Part shown: positions 38,694-49,107 of the stretch, one piece after another
Layout: each line of letters starts with the position of its first letter
Position numbering within the stretch: the first letter of the stretch is position 1
DNA from: Gemmataceae bacterium
GTDB lineage: Bacteria; Planctomycetota; Planctomycetia; Gemmatales; Gemmataceae
Length of the DNA: 64,000 nucleotides
NCBI GenBank assembly: GCA_025055795.1
Contig: JANWVV010000004.1
Location: forward strand, 1-64,000
Reading direction: 5' to 3'
Notes under the pieces: generated by a model
The model's database searches: none
Told to the model about the DNA's origin: nothing
Seen by the model: the letters and a program-made list of their open reading frames with translations, nothing else
Made by a program: the position numbers and the translations under genes

Positions 38694-40796
38694 ATGTGTG
38701 GAATTGCCGGGATGATGGATTTGCAGGGAGAACGGACACCGCCACCGGAGGTGGTCCCGCGCATGGCCCAAGCCTTGGCTCACCGCGGACCGGATGACGA
38801 CGGATTCTACATGGCTCCCGGTATCCACCTGGCCAATCGCCGTTTATCGATCTTTGGTCTGGACGATGGTCGGCAGCCGCTCAGTAATGAGGACGGGACA
38901 GTTTGGACCGTTTTCAACGGCGAGCTGTACGATTACCCCCATTTGCGTCCCCTGTTGGAGCAAAAAGGTCACGTTTTCCGGACCCATACCGACACGGAAT
39001 TGCTACCGCACTTATGGGAGCAGTACGGTCTGGACATGTTGCAACATGTCCGGGGTCAGTTCGCGTTCTGCATTTACGACCAGCGTCAGCGGCAAGTACT
39101 ATTGGCTCGCGACCGAGCGGGGATCTGCCCCCTGTATTACACCGTGATCCACCATGACGGCACCGACTGGTTACTATTTGCCTCCGAGATTAAAGCCCTA
39201 CTAGCCAGCGGTTTGGTATCCCGTCAGCCCGACTGGCAAGGGCTAAACCACATATTCACCTTTTTCGCCATGCCCGGGCCGACGACGGTCTTTGCGGGCA
39301 TCCGCTGCCTGGTGCCCGGACATTACTTGCATCTGCGGCTAGGTTCGACAGCCGGTACACCTGCTGTGGTGCGCCAGCAATCGTATTGGCAAGTGCGTTA
39401 TCCGGATTGGGGAGAGGAAATTCGGGATTTCGACCGCCCCCAGCAGGTGGTCGACCGCTTCGAAGCGGTGTTGTTACAAGGCGTGCAGCGGCGGTTGCAG
39501 CATGCCGATGTGCCTGTGGTGGCCTATTTGTCCGGCGGGGTGGATTCCAGCCTGATCGTAGCCTTGGCTAACAAGGTGCTGGGCCGGCCGATCCCCACCT
39601 TCACTGTGGCCGTCCAGGCCCCTGGCCTTAACGAAACCACGGAAGCTCTCCACACCGCCCGCCAGTTGGGTTGCGAGCCGCTTATCGTCAATTGCGGCCA
39701 CGAAGAACTCCGAGCCGGCTACCCGGAACTGATTGCCGCTGCAGAGTTTCCGGTTATCGACACCTCCTGCCTGGGCCTGATGCATCTAGCCCGCTCGGTG
39801 CATGAACATGGTTACAAAGTGGTCTTGACGGGAGAAGGGGCCGATGAATGGCTGGCGGGGTATCCCTGGTTCAAAATCCACCGCTTGACTGGTTGGCTGG
39901 ATCGCGTGCCGGGACTGCCTCTGGGTTATCTGTTACGCTCCGGCTTGCTGTGGCTGCGTGGGGAGCCCCGATTCCCCTACGCGACCTACCGCGACACGCA
40001 AAAGCAGATGGGCGGCCCCAACGGCTGGTTCGACCTTTATGGCATCATGAGTCTGAACAAGCTGCGTTTTTTCAGTGGGGCGGTGCGGCAATACGTGTTA
40101 GAGCATTCGGCTCTGGAAGACCTGGAACTGCCCACGGACCTGCACCGCTGGCATCCGTTCCACCGGCAGATGTACTTTGGTGCCCGTATCATGCTGCCCG
40201 GCCATCTGCTGGCCAGCAAAGGGGACCGGATTGCCATGCATTCCTCAGTCGAGGGACGCTACGCCTTCCTCGACGAGGACGTCATCGCCTGCATGGCAGC
40301 ATTGCATCCGCGCTGGAAGTTGCGTGGTCTGCTACGGGACAAATATGTGGAGCGGCTGGTCGCTCGCCGCTGGCTGCCGCCGGAGATCGCCTGGCGCCGC
40401 AAACACATGTTCCGGGCCCCTATGGATTCCTGGGCCCAAATGGGGACTTACCGCTGGATCGATCAGGTACTGTCGCCAGAGTCGCTATCGCGGACCGGCT
40501 TGTTCGACGCCCAGGCCGTGGCCCAAGCCCGCCAACGGTTGCAACAGCCTGGCCGCGGCTGGCTGCGGACCAGCCTGGAAATGGGACTGACGGCCGTGAC
40601 CGCGACCCAACTGTGGTATCACCTGTACATAAGCGGTGACCTGTGCGACCTGCCCCATTGCCTGGACGGCTCCACCCGCGCCATTCAGCAATGGGTCCAG
40701 CACAATGGCGGTCAGCCCCGCTGGCAGCGTCCTTTGGCCAATGGGCCGGTCAACCCCTCTGCCCATAGGACCACCACCGCGGCGGCCGGAAGGTGA
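38694..40796 (+). CDS. asnB: Asparagine synthase (glutamine-hydrolysing)
   Basis: MCGIAGMMD Ntn nucleophile Cys2, AHRGPDDDG, FNGELYDY, YLSGGVDSSLIVALA PP-loop, LTGEGADEWLAGY. Confidence 0.94.
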   Translation: MCGIAGMMDLQGERTPPPEVVPRMAQALAHRGPDDDGFYMAPGIHLANRRLSIFGLDDGRQPLSNEDGTVWTVFNGELYDYPHLRPLLEQKGHVFRTHTDTELLPHLWEQYGLDMLQHVRGQFAFCIYDQRQRQVLLARDRAGICPLYYTVIHHDGTDWLLFASEIKALLASGLVSRQPDWQGLNHIFTFFAMPGPTTVFAGIRCLVPGHYLHLRLGSTAGTPAVVRQQSYWQVRYPDWGEEIRDFDRPQQVVDRFEAVLLQGVQRRLQHADVPVVAYLSGGVDSSLIVALANKVLGRPIPTFTVAVQAPGLNETTEALHTARQLGCEPLIVNCGHEELRAGYPELIAAAEFPVIDTSCLGLMHLARSVHEHGYKVVLTGEGADEWLAGYPWFKIHRLTGWLDRVPGLPLGYLLRSGLLWLRGEPRFPYATYRDTQKQMGGPNGWFDLYGIMSLNKLRFFSGAVRQYVLEHSALEDLELPTDLHRWHPFHRQMYFGARIMLPGHLLASKGDRIAMHSSVEGRYAFLDEDVIACMAALHPRWKLRGLLRDKYVERLVARRWLPPEIAWRRKHMFRAPMDSWAQMGTYRWIDQVLSPESLSRTGLFDAQAVAQARQRLQQPGRGWLRTSLEMGLTAVTATQLWYHLYISGDLCDLPHCLDGSTRAIQQWVQHNGGQPRWQRPLANGPVNPSAHRTTTAAAGR

Positions 40797-40805
40797 CGGA
40801 CGAGT

Positions 40806-41936
40806 ATGCTTTACGCATTGCTAATGCTCTGGCACGAACGCGCCCGCTACGCCGCTGGCGTGCTGGCCGTTACCTTCTCGGCCGTGCTGATCGCCCTGCA
40901 GGTCGGCTTGTTGCTAGGACTGTTCAAAATTACGTCCATTCCTATCGACTATACCTCCGCTGACATCTGGATCGGTTCTACAGCGGTGCCCAGCGTCGAC
41001 CTGGGCAAACCTATCCCCAAAAACTTTGTCAGTCGCCTGGCCGGTCTGCCCGGTGTCTCCATGCCCGAGATGTACATTGCCAATTTCGCCAACTTTACCA
41101 AGCCAACCGGCGGCACCGAACTGTGTTTTGTCCTAGGTAGCCTTCTGGATCCGGAAGCCGCCGGCGCTTTGACTCTACTGACACCAGAACAACGCGACGC
41201 CCTGACCATGCCGTATGCGATTATCGTGGACGAATCGGACGTCAAACGTTTGGGTCTGGACACAGACCGCAGTCAAAAACCCAAGATTAATGGCAAGGAA
41301 GTGACGGTCGTGGGCACGGTCCGTGGTCTCAAAAGTCTGGCCGCTCCGTGGGTTTTCTGTTCTTTGTATACCGCTCGTCAGCTTCTAGGTCCGCTGTTGC
41401 CTCCAGATCATGTGACCTACCTGCTGGCCCGGTGCGAATCGCCTCAGCGGGCCCGGGAGGTAGTGGCCTACCTGCGAGAACGTTACGCCGACGACATGAC
41501 CGCCTACACCGCCGAGGAATTTTCCTTTGGTTCCCGCTGGTACTGGCTGACCCGCACCAAGGCGGGCCTGGCCATCGGTTATGCCGCCTTTTTGGGCCTG
41601 ATCGTCGGTATGGTCATCACGGCCCAAACACTCTACTCCGCCACAGTGGCCAACGCCCGCGAATTTGCCATCCTGCTAGCACTGGGTGTGCCACGCTGGC
41701 GCCTCGCCCTGCTAGTAGTCACGCAGGCTTTCTGGATTGGTGTCATCGGTATTGCCTTGGCCTATCCGGTATGTCTGGGGCTGAAATATCTGGCCCTGCA
41801 ATTTGCTACCGACGTTGACCTCCGCTGGCAGATCCTGGCCGGCACGGCCACCCTGACCATCGGCATGGCCTTACTAGCAGGCCTGTTTGCCCTGCGGAGT
41901 GTGCAGCAAATTGAACCAATGTCCTTGTTGCGTTGA
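40806..41936 (+). CDS. DevC-like ABC transporter permease (FtsX/MacB fold)
   Basis: N-terminal TM then large extracytoplasmic domain; ARYAAGVLAVTFSAVLIALQVGLLLGLF; C-terminal ATVANAREFAILLALGVPRWRLALLV. Confidence 0.87.
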   Translation: MLYALLMLWHERARYAAGVLAVTFSAVLIALQVGLLLGLFKITSIPIDYTSADIWIGSTAVPSVDLGKPIPKNFVSRLAGLPGVSMPEMYIANFANFTKPTGGTELCFVLGSLLDPEAAGALTLLTPEQRDALTMPYAIIVDESDVKRLGLDTDRSQKPKINGKEVTVVGTVRGLKSLAAPWVFCSLYTARQLLGPLLPPDHVTYLLARCESPQRAREVVAYLRERYADDMTAYTAEEFSFGSRWYWLTRTKAGLAIGYAAFLGLIVGMVITAQTLYSATVANAREFAILLALGVPRWRLALLVVTQAFWIGVIGIALAYPVCLGLKYLALQFATDVDLRWQILAGTATLTIGMALLAGLFALRSVQQIEPMSLLR

Positions 41937-42283
41937 ATAAGGGCGGTAATCTCCCCATCCAAGGGGTAACGGCCCGCCTACCCCAGGTATCAAAATCAAC
42001 AGGAAAATATACCCTATAGTGCCCAAGGCAATATTCGAACAAACCAGCCCATGACGCCCATGACGTCGCCATAACGCTGAAGCATCATGGAACAGTTGAG
42101 GCTTTAACTCAAGTAATCAGGCACCGACGAGGGTAATTTGAGTGAGCAAACCGCTGCCACAAGCCAACTGAGACGATTGTGAGAGGGCAGGGCGTGGACC
42201 ATGAACAAGGCTGGCCGAAAGTAACCGCTACTGGGATCAAACAGTTGTCGATCAAAACAACTACGCTGGGAATGGTAAGCGGT

Positions 42284-42997
42284 ATGGGCAACGGGACAAA
42301 GACAGCGGTGCTGCGCGGTGTGCGACTAGTCAAGACCTATGGGGACGGCGACAGTCGCCGCGTCGTACTCCACGAATGCACTCTGGAGCTGTATCCTGGT
42401 CAGGTGGTACTGCTGATGGGTCCGAGCGGCTCCGGCAAATCGACTCTGCTGGCGATTTTGTCAGGGCTGCTTGAGCCGGACGAAGGACAGGTTCTGGTCG
42501 ATGACGAAGGACAGTTGCGTGATTTGTGGCAGATGGCCCCGGCTGAACGCGACCGGTATCGCCGGCGCCACACCGGGTTCGTCTTTCAGGGTTACAATCT
42601 GTTGCCGGCGTTGACGGCCCGTCAGCAATTGGAGATTGTTTTGCACTGGTGTGGCGATTATCGCGACTCGCGACGCCGGGTGGACGAACTGTTGGAACGC
42701 CTGGGTTTGCAGCAGTTACAGGGGAAAAAACCTGCGCAGCTATCGGGTGGCGAAAAACAACGCATTGCCATCGCCCGTGCCCTGGTGAAAAATCCGGCCT
42801 TCGTGTTTGCCGACGAACCGACCTCGGCACTGGACTGGGAAAACGGCCAGCGTGTCATGGAGTTGTTACGCCTGGCCGCTCACGAACGCCAGGCAGCCGT
42901 ACTGGTAGTTTCCCACGACCAGCGTCTGCTGCCGTACGTAGACGTGCATTACCATCTGGAAGATGGGTATCTGGAGGAACGCGGCCTGCCCGCCTGA
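42284..42997 (+). CDS. DevA/LolD-like ABC transporter ATP-binding protein
   Basis: GPSGSGKSTLLAILSGLLEPDEG, AQLSGGEKQRIAIARALVKNPAFVFADEPTSALD. Confidence 0.93.
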   Translation: MGNGTKTAVLRGVRLVKTYGDGDSRRVVLHECTLELYPGQVVLLMGPSGSGKSTLLAILSGLLEPDEGQVLVDDEGQLRDLWQMAPAERDRYRRRHTGFVFQGYNLLPALTARQQLEIVLHWCGDYRDSRRRVDELLERLGLQQLQGKKPAQLSGGEKQRIAIARALVKNPAFVFADEPTSALDWENGQRVMELLRLAAHERQAAVLVVSHDQRLLPYVDVHYHLEDGYLEERGLPA

Positions 42998-43073
42998 GCG
43001 TTTGATTGATCGGGGAATGCTGCTGGCCGCTACGATACCCTCCAGAATGCTCCACCGAAGAGGAGGTTGCCCT

Positions 43074-44213
43074 ATGCTGCTACGCTCCCGGCTGCGACCT
43101 GCCATGCTGGTGCTTGGCGTACTGCTGCTGGCTCTCAGCCTCTTCGGCGCCAAAGCCTTGACTCACGGTCCCCATGACTCCTCGGCGGCACAACGCTTTT
43201 CGACCGGCACGGTCCGCCCCACAGGGCTGATCGTGCTGGGAACCGTCGATACGGATCCGCCGCCAGTGGCCTATGGTCTGCCCCCGGTACTGCAATCCGG
43301 CACGATCGCCGAAGTCTACGTCAAGGAACAGCAGAGCGTGCGGGCCGGCGATCGCCTCTATTCCTTCGACACCTCTCTATTGCAGCGTGATCTGGACATC
43401 GCCCGCGCCGAACTGGAAGTGGCTAATACCCGGCTCGACGAAGCCAAGGCCGCCGCCGAACAGCATGCCAAAAGCGTGGCCATCATGGAAAAAGTGGTCG
43501 CCGGTGCCGAAGACAAAGTCCGAATCCAGTCGCGTCTGTACAACCTGATCCGTGACAATCTGGAAAACTTCTGGCGTAATCAGGCCCAACCCAAACTCAG
43601 CGAAGAAGAAATCCGCAAAAAGTTGCAGGACGACGATAAACTGTTCGAAGCCAACAGCAAATACCTGATTGCCCTCAACGAATTGGGAGTCGAACAAGCC
43701 CGCCTGGCCCAGCTACGTTCCGTGGATCCCCAGGTCAAGGTCCGGCAAGCCCTGGCAGCGGTCAAGCGGGTGGAAGCCGAACTGGCCAAGGCCCAGACGG
43801 CCATTGACCTGTGTACCATTCGGGCTCGCTCCGCGGGCACTGTCGAACGCATCACCATCAGTCCGGGCACCACCATGGGCATCAGCACCCGCGAGCCCGC
43901 TTTGTGGCTGATCCCTGATGGCAAACGCATTATTCGCGCCGAAGTCGAAGCCGATTTTGCCCACCGAGTAACACCGGAGCTGATCGGCAAACCGGTTACT
44001 ATCTACGACAACACCGACCCGCGGCTAACCTACACGGGCGTACTGCGACGCATCAGCGGCACTTTCCTGCCCAAACGCTCCACAGGCGAAAGCCTACTCA
44101 ACCATAACGACACACGCGTGCTGGAAGCCGTCATCGAGGTGGATGATCCAGCACCAGTGGGTAAGCCCCCTTTGCGCGTCGGCCAGCGTGTCCGGGTGTC
44201 ATTAGGACAGTAA
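43074..44213 (+). CDS. HlyD/DevB-like periplasmic adaptor (membrane fusion) protein
   Basis: ATG after AGGAGG; signal/TM; GTIAEVYVKEQQSVRAGDRLYSFD lipoyl half, coiled-coil, CTIRARSAGTVERITISPGTT. Confidence 0.87.
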   Translation: MLLRSRLRPAMLVLGVLLLALSLFGAKALTHGPHDSSAAQRFSTGTVRPTGLIVLGTVDTDPPPVAYGLPPVLQSGTIAEVYVKEQQSVRAGDRLYSFDTSLLQRDLDIARAELEVANTRLDEAKAAAEQHAKSVAIMEKVVAGAEDKVRIQSRLYNLIRDNLENFWRNQAQPKLSEEEIRKKLQDDDKLFEANSKYLIALNELGVEQARLAQLRSVDPQVKVRQALAAVKRVEAELAKAQTAIDLCTIRARSAGTVERITISPGTTMGISTREPALWLIPDGKRIIRAEVEADFAHRVTPELIGKPVTIYDNTDPRLTYTGVLRRISGTFLPKRSTGESLLNHNDTRVLEAVIEVDDPAPVGKPPLRVGQRVRVSLGQ

Positions 44214-44466
44214 ATACGACTATGTTCAGACCTGGCAAAACCCTCCTGATCCGTTTCAGGATGGTGCTGATGTTCTGCGGAAAGCCAAGGCACATCCCGG
44301 TACAAGGCCCTGACACACCAACGGTGGCCAGCATTGTTCGGGCTGATCGTTGTGGGCCAATCACGGGCCGAACCAGCAGGCAAACGACGTGACCAAACTC
44401 CACGCGTAGCGAACACGGTCCACCAGGCACGAAAGGTGGACTTATAGCCTGTGGGGATCGGCTCTG

Positions 44467-47400
44467 TCAGGCAGTCGGTGCAGGCCATTGCAAGACAGCA
44501 AAAAGGGCATGTGCCGCGGTGGTGACATTGGCCCCGGGCTGCCCACGCAGGGCCTGATGTAATTCGTCGACAGCGTAACCGATATAAAAAGCTTCCAGCA
44601 GTACCCGCCACTGGAGAGTGGTCGCGGGAACCAGCAAGGTCGTACCAACTGTCTGACGGTAGGCGCGCACAAGCCACGCGGTCAGCCATTGCTGCCAGTA
44701 GTCGCACCAGGGTTGCAGGCGCTGACGATCATCGGGGCGGATAGCCGCCGGTCCTCCGCCCTGTCCATTACAGCCATCAAATGCGGTATGCACCGCTTGA
44801 TGGAAGGAGTAGAGCAAACGGGCCACGTCCCGCAGCACCGATCGCTTGATGCGACGGTCGCTGATGGTCCGTTGGGGGTTTCCCTCGAAGTCGATGAAGA
44901 CAAAATCCTTGCCGGTGTAGAGGATCTGACCGAGATGGAGGTCGCCATGACAGCGGTACCGCTGGAGTTGCAGCGGGGTGGTCGCCACCAGTTGCAGGCG
45001 TTCCAGTAAGGCGTTCTGGGCGGCCAGAACCTGCTGGAGGAGAGGACGCTCCGCTTCAGGGACGTTGGCCGGTGGACGTTGCAGCAACTGGAACAACCGG
45101 CGGGCCTCCGTCCGCAGCGACTGGTACACCGAGCGTTGATATAGGGGCGTATACGGTTCCGGGCGGAAGGCTGGGTCATCGGTTTCGCTGGCCAGGACCA
45201 GATGGAGTTGGGCCACCCGTTGACCCAGCAAGCGGACCGAATCGAGGAACGGCCCCACACCCTCCATCAGCCAGGCGGGGAGTTCCGCTTCTTCGGACAG
45301 TTCGACCACGGGCCGAATCAGCACGGGGGGCGTCTGTACTGCCACCCCCGAGGTAAGCACCCAATCCAGGTACTGGCCCACGGCGCTAAGGACATGCTGC
45401 CAGGCCGTCCCCTGGTTGGGAACACAGGCGTGCAGCACGGCCAGCGTGAGCGGTTCACTTTTGGGCCGGCGATACTCCAGCGCCCCCAGCAGGGGTGGTG
45501 CATGGGCAAAGCCTCGCTCCATCAAGAAGCGTCCGACCTCCCATTCCGGGTGGGTCCCCTCGTCCAGGCGACGGAAAACCTTCAGGAAGGCCCGTTCGCC
45601 GTATTGCACCACGGTGTTGTGCTGGTCGGCCCGGCTCTGCACCGGCCCCGGTGGTTCCATCGGCCAGCTTTCTGCTACCGGCAGACGCAGCCCGGTCAGT
45701 CGACCCGAGCCGCCAGGTATGCTTTGTTGCTGCTGAATCAGTCGCCATAACGTAGCCGTAAAAATTGGATCCCACAGAGCATCGTAAACGACCGCTTGTT
45801 CGTCCCCTTTCAGGACGGCCACCACGGCATGGGGCAAATCGTCTAGTACCTGTTGCATGGCTGGACCAACAGCTATGCTCAAAGGTAACAGATACTGTTC
45901 CGGTTCACCCTCCAGATAGCGGACCTCGATAACACAGCCGAAGACCGTATGCTCATCAACAGTGACACTGACGACATCCAGGATGACGGCTTCACTGATC
46001 GACCGCTGCTGACCGGTGAACCAGCGACGCTGAGTCAGAAAATCGGGGAGGATGGTTTCCAGGGCCTGGCGTTGACGGCTGCGGATGAATCGTTCCCAGT
46101 TACCCCGCACAGCAATTTCGGGAAACCGGCGCGGCAGGCTGCTCAATCCCAGGGTGGCCGGTCGCCGCGGCTGCAAGGCGAACCAGACAAAGCCGTGGGG
46201 ACCCAGCATCACCGGATAAGGGTTTTTGCTGATAACAGGGAACTCCACCCGGCCGAACATCTCTACCGGCACCAGCCCGGCATACGCCTCCAGGTGCAAC
46301 TCCGTGTGCTGGGTGAACCGCGACAAATTGGCCACTACCAGAATGGTTTCTTCGCCATATCGCCGGATGAACGCCAGTATTTTCGGGTTTTCCGGGAACA
46401 GAAACTCCATGCTGCCCCGGCCAAACGCCTTGTGACGCTTGCGCAGATCGATGATCCGCTTCATCCACCACAATAGCGAGTTGGGATTGTTCTGCTGGGC
46501 CTCGACGTTGACGGCTTCGTAGTGATACTCCGGATCAATAATGACCGGCAGATACAGTTTTTGCGGATTGGCCCTACTGAAGCCGGCATTGCGATCACTG
46601 CTCCACTGCATCGGCGTGCGGACCGAGTTGCGATCGCCCAGGTAGATGTTGTCGCCCATGCCAATTTCATCGCCGTAGTAGAGCACCGGCGTACCAGGCA
46701 ACGATAAAAGCAGCCCGACCATCAGCTCGATGCGTCGGCGGTTATTACCCAGCAAGGGAGCCAGACGCCGGCGGATCCCCAGGTTGATGCGGGCTTGAGC
46801 GTCGCGGGCATATGCCCGGTACATATAATCCCGCTCTTCATCCGTGACCATTTCCAGAGTCAGCTCGTCATGATTGCGCAAAAAAAGACACCACTGGCAG
46901 GTTTCCGGAATGGGAGGGGTCTGCTGCAGAATGTCGACAATCGGGAAGCGATCCTCCGTACGGATGGCCATGAACATGCGGGGCATCAGGGGAAAATGGA
47001 AGGCCGTGTGGCATTCGTCACCGGTGCCGAAGTAGGCTACCGCATCCTCGGGCCACTGGTTGGCTTCTGCTAGAAACATCTTGTTGCGGAACTTGCTATC
47101 AACATGCTTGCGTAAGGCTTTCAGGAAAGCATGAGTCTCCGGCAGGTTCTCGCAACTGGTCCCTTCCCGCTCATACAGATAGGGAATGGCGTCCAAACGC
47201 ATGCCATCGACCCCCAACTCGAACCAAAAGTCCACAATCGGGAAGATAGCCTCCCATACAGCGGGATTGTCATAATTGAGGTCGGGCTGATGCGAGTAGA
47301 ACCGGTGCCAGTAATAGGCTTTGGCCACTGGGTCGTAGGCCCAGTTGGAGGTTTCGAAGTCCTTGAAGATGATCCGCGCTTCTTTGTATTTTTCGGGAGT

Positions 47401-47814
47401 GTCACTCCAGACGTAGAAATCGCGTTCGACGCTGCCTTTCGGAGCGCGACGGGCACGCTGGAACCACGGATGCTGGTCGGAGGTATGATTGATCACTAGT
47501 TCCGTGATCACTCGGATGCCCCGACGGTGGGCTTCCCGGAGCAAGTCCTTGAAGTCGTCCAACGTACCATACATCGGGTGCACGCCCAGGTAGTCCGAAA
47601 TATCGTAACCGTCGTCCTTGAGGGGTGAAGGGTAAAAAGGCAACAGCCACAAAGCGTTGATTCCCAGATCCTGCAGATAGTCCAGCTTTTCGATCATACC
47701 GCGGAAATCGCCCACACCGTCGCCAACCGAATCGCGGAAGGCTTTGACGGGGGCTTCGTAGATGATCGCATCTTTGTACCACAGGGGATCGTCCGGCAGT
47801 GAAGTATCAGGCAC
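44467..47814 (-). CDS. treS: Trehalose synthase (maltose alpha-D-glucosyltransferase) fused to maltokinase
   Basis: GH13 motifs DLGINALWLLPFYPSPLKDDGYDISDY, ELVINHTSDQHPWFQ, GVDGMRLDAIPYL; C-terminal kinase YRCHGDLHLGQILYTGKDFVFIDFEGNPQRTISDRRIKRSVLRDVARLL; likely GTG start near 47814. Confidence 0.93.
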   Translation of the reverse strand: MPDTSLPDDPLWYKDAIIYEAPVKAFRDSVGDGVGDFRGMIEKLDYLQDLGINALWLLPFYPSPLKDDGYDISDYLGVHPMYGTLDDFKDLLREAHRRGIRVITELVINHTSDQHPWFQRARRAPKGSVERDFYVWSDTPEKYKEARIIFKDFETSNWAYDPVAKAYYWHRFYSHQPDLNYDNPAVWEAIFPIVDFWFELGVDGMRLDAIPYLYEREGTSCENLPETHAFLKALRKHVDSKFRNKMFLAEANQWPEDAVAYFGTGDECHTAFHFPLMPRMFMAIRTEDRFPIVDILQQTPPIPETCQWCLFLRNHDELTLEMVTDEERDYMYRAYARDAQARINLGIRRRLAPLLGNNRRRIELMVGLLLSLPGTPVLYYGDEIGMGDNIYLGDRNSVRTPMQWSSDRNAGFSRANPQKLYLPVIIDPEYHYEAVNVEAQQNNPNSLLWWMKRIIDLRKRHKAFGRGSMEFLFPENPKILAFIRRYGEETILVVANLSRFTQHTELHLEAYAGLVPVEMFGRVEFPVISKNPYPVMLGPHGFVWFALQPRRPATLGLSSLPRRFPEIAVRGNWERFIRSRQRQALETILPDFLTQRRWFTGQQRSISEAVILDVVSVTVDEHTVFGCVIEVRYLEGEPEQYLLPLSIAVGPAMQQVLDDLPHAVVAVLKGDEQAVVYDALWDPIFTATLWRLIQQQQSIPGGSGRLTGLRLPVAESWPMEPPGPVQSRADQHNTVVQYGERAFLKVFRRLDEGTHPEWEVGRFLMERGFAHAPPLLGALEYRRPKSEPLTLAVLHACVPNQGTAWQHVLSAVGQYLDWVLTSGVAVQTPPVLIRPVVELSEEAELPAWLMEGVGPFLDSVRLLGQRVAQLHLVLASETDDPAFRPEPYTPLYQRSVYQSLRTEARRLFQLLQRPPANVPEAERPLLQQVLAAQNALLERLQLVATTPLQLQRYRCHGDLHLGQILYTGKDFVFIDFEGNPQRTISDRRIKRSVLRDVARLLYSFHQAVHTAFDGCNGQGGGPAAIRPDDRQRLQPWCDYWQQWLTAWLVRAYRQTVGTTLLVPATTLQWRVLLEAFYIGYAVDELHQALRGQPGANVTTAAHALFAVLQWPAPTA

Positions 47815-48111
47815 GGCTATCCTCGCCAGGCAATGAGATGGTACCCGAATGCATCCATTTTCCTCTGTGAAAGCGTCATACACGACTCGACAGCGATGGC
47901 AAGAAGCCCGGTGGCTGGCATTTCCCGATTTGCTGATCACGGCACGAGGTGGTCACACAGGCCATTGGGTGCTGGCGATGCCGCTGCGGCCATGGCCCAG
48001 AAGTTTTCGCAAACGACCCGAAATGGATGGTGCACGCGGCCTCTGCCAGTGTGGTGCCGTCGACCTGGCCGGTTCCATCGATGGGCGCCCCGTGGCGATT
48101 GACATCCCCAT

Positions 48112-49044
48112 CTACCACAAGCGGCTGAGCAATACGACGATGAGGGCGAACAGCACCATGTAAAGAGCCAAGCGCAAGGTTTCATCGGGTGTGCGGCGAT
48201 GGAGCAACCGATGCAAGGCGACTCGATCGCCACTTTCGACAGCAATTTGCAGATTCAGTTCGTAGCTCCCCGTGGGATAATCCCGGACTGCTTCTTCGCT
48301 GAGCAGGTCGCAGGGGCGTTTCTGGGGTGGCGCGGGCATTTCGCGGTCAAGGACAACGGGAGGTACTACGCGAAAGTGGAAGGGCAGGTCGTTACTGAAC
48401 ACGAAGGTGGCAGGCCAGAGTTGTCCGCGGCTGCGTTCTGGCAGCAAGCGCCACAGGCTGCGGACCAGGTTTTCCGCGGGGGTGTCCCGGCCGATGACGA
48501 CACGATTGCCATCCACCAGGGCCTGCACGGCCCCCAGCAACAGGGGGCCATCACCGTGGCGCAGGATGGCATCAAGCTCTTCCAGGGTCCGCTCGGGCAG
48601 TGGTTGTGCCGGCCAGGTCAACGCAGGGAGCGACCCCTTGCACTGCCAGTCGGCCACAAAGCGGTCGGCAATGAGAAACGGATCGCCAAGCAGACGGTAC
48701 AATTGGCGCTCCAACAGCAGGAAATGGAAGCCCAGTTGGGCGCCGACGCCAGGCAGATCCGTCACACGCACCACAGCAACTTGACGCGAACCGAAGGGAC
48801 AGGCGAAATGGGCCAAGGGACACAAAACACCTCGCGGACGTTCACCAAAAAGTACTGCTATCCGCTCCGCCTCGGCCGTATCAAAGGCGGACGAAGCGGC
48901 CTGTACCCGCACGCCACGGCTGTCGGCCACTAACAGTCCCTGTTCGATGTGCAAAGGTACGTTCATACCGTTGGTCAGGCCAGGCTCTTTTTTTCGTTCC
49001 GCATCCTGATCTGGTCGATCCAGCAACTGTTGCCTGGTGGGCAT
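48112..49044 (-). CDS. Hypothetical protein with C-terminal TM helix
   Basis: 310-aa ORF; C-terminal LALYMVLFALIVVLLSRLW. Confidence 0.65.
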   Translation of the reverse strand: MPTRQQLLDRPDQDAERKKEPGLTNGMNVPLHIEQGLLVADSRGVRVQAASSAFDTAEAERIAVLFGERPRGVLCPLAHFACPFGSRQVAVVRVTDLPGVGAQLGFHFLLLERQLYRLLGDPFLIADRFVADWQCKGSLPALTWPAQPLPERTLEELDAILRHGDGPLLLGAVQALVDGNRVVIGRDTPAENLVRSLWRLLPERSRGQLWPATFVFSNDLPFHFRVVPPVVLDREMPAPPQKRPCDLLSEEAVRDYPTGSYELNLQIAVESGDRVALHRLLHRRTPDETLRLALYMVLFALIVVLLSRLW

Positions 49045-49107
49045 CCGCAGACCTTACACTCGGAAAGATTAGTAACCTGTCAGTCGCTTGGGGGCGAGGG
49101 GACAGTT

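Noticed and set aside
39848-40639. 263-aa plus-strand ORF inside asnB
   Set aside because: Alternative frame within a strongly supported asparagine synthetase gene.
42040-42070. Short CCCATGACG CCCATGACG tandem repeat in the permease-ATPase gap
   Set aside because: Only two 9-bp copies; compatible with chance.
47849-48163. 104-aa plus-strand ORF between treS and the 310-aa hypothetical gene
   Set aside because: No family recognised and it overlaps the neighbouring CDS end; possibly real but unsupported without homologues or RNA data.
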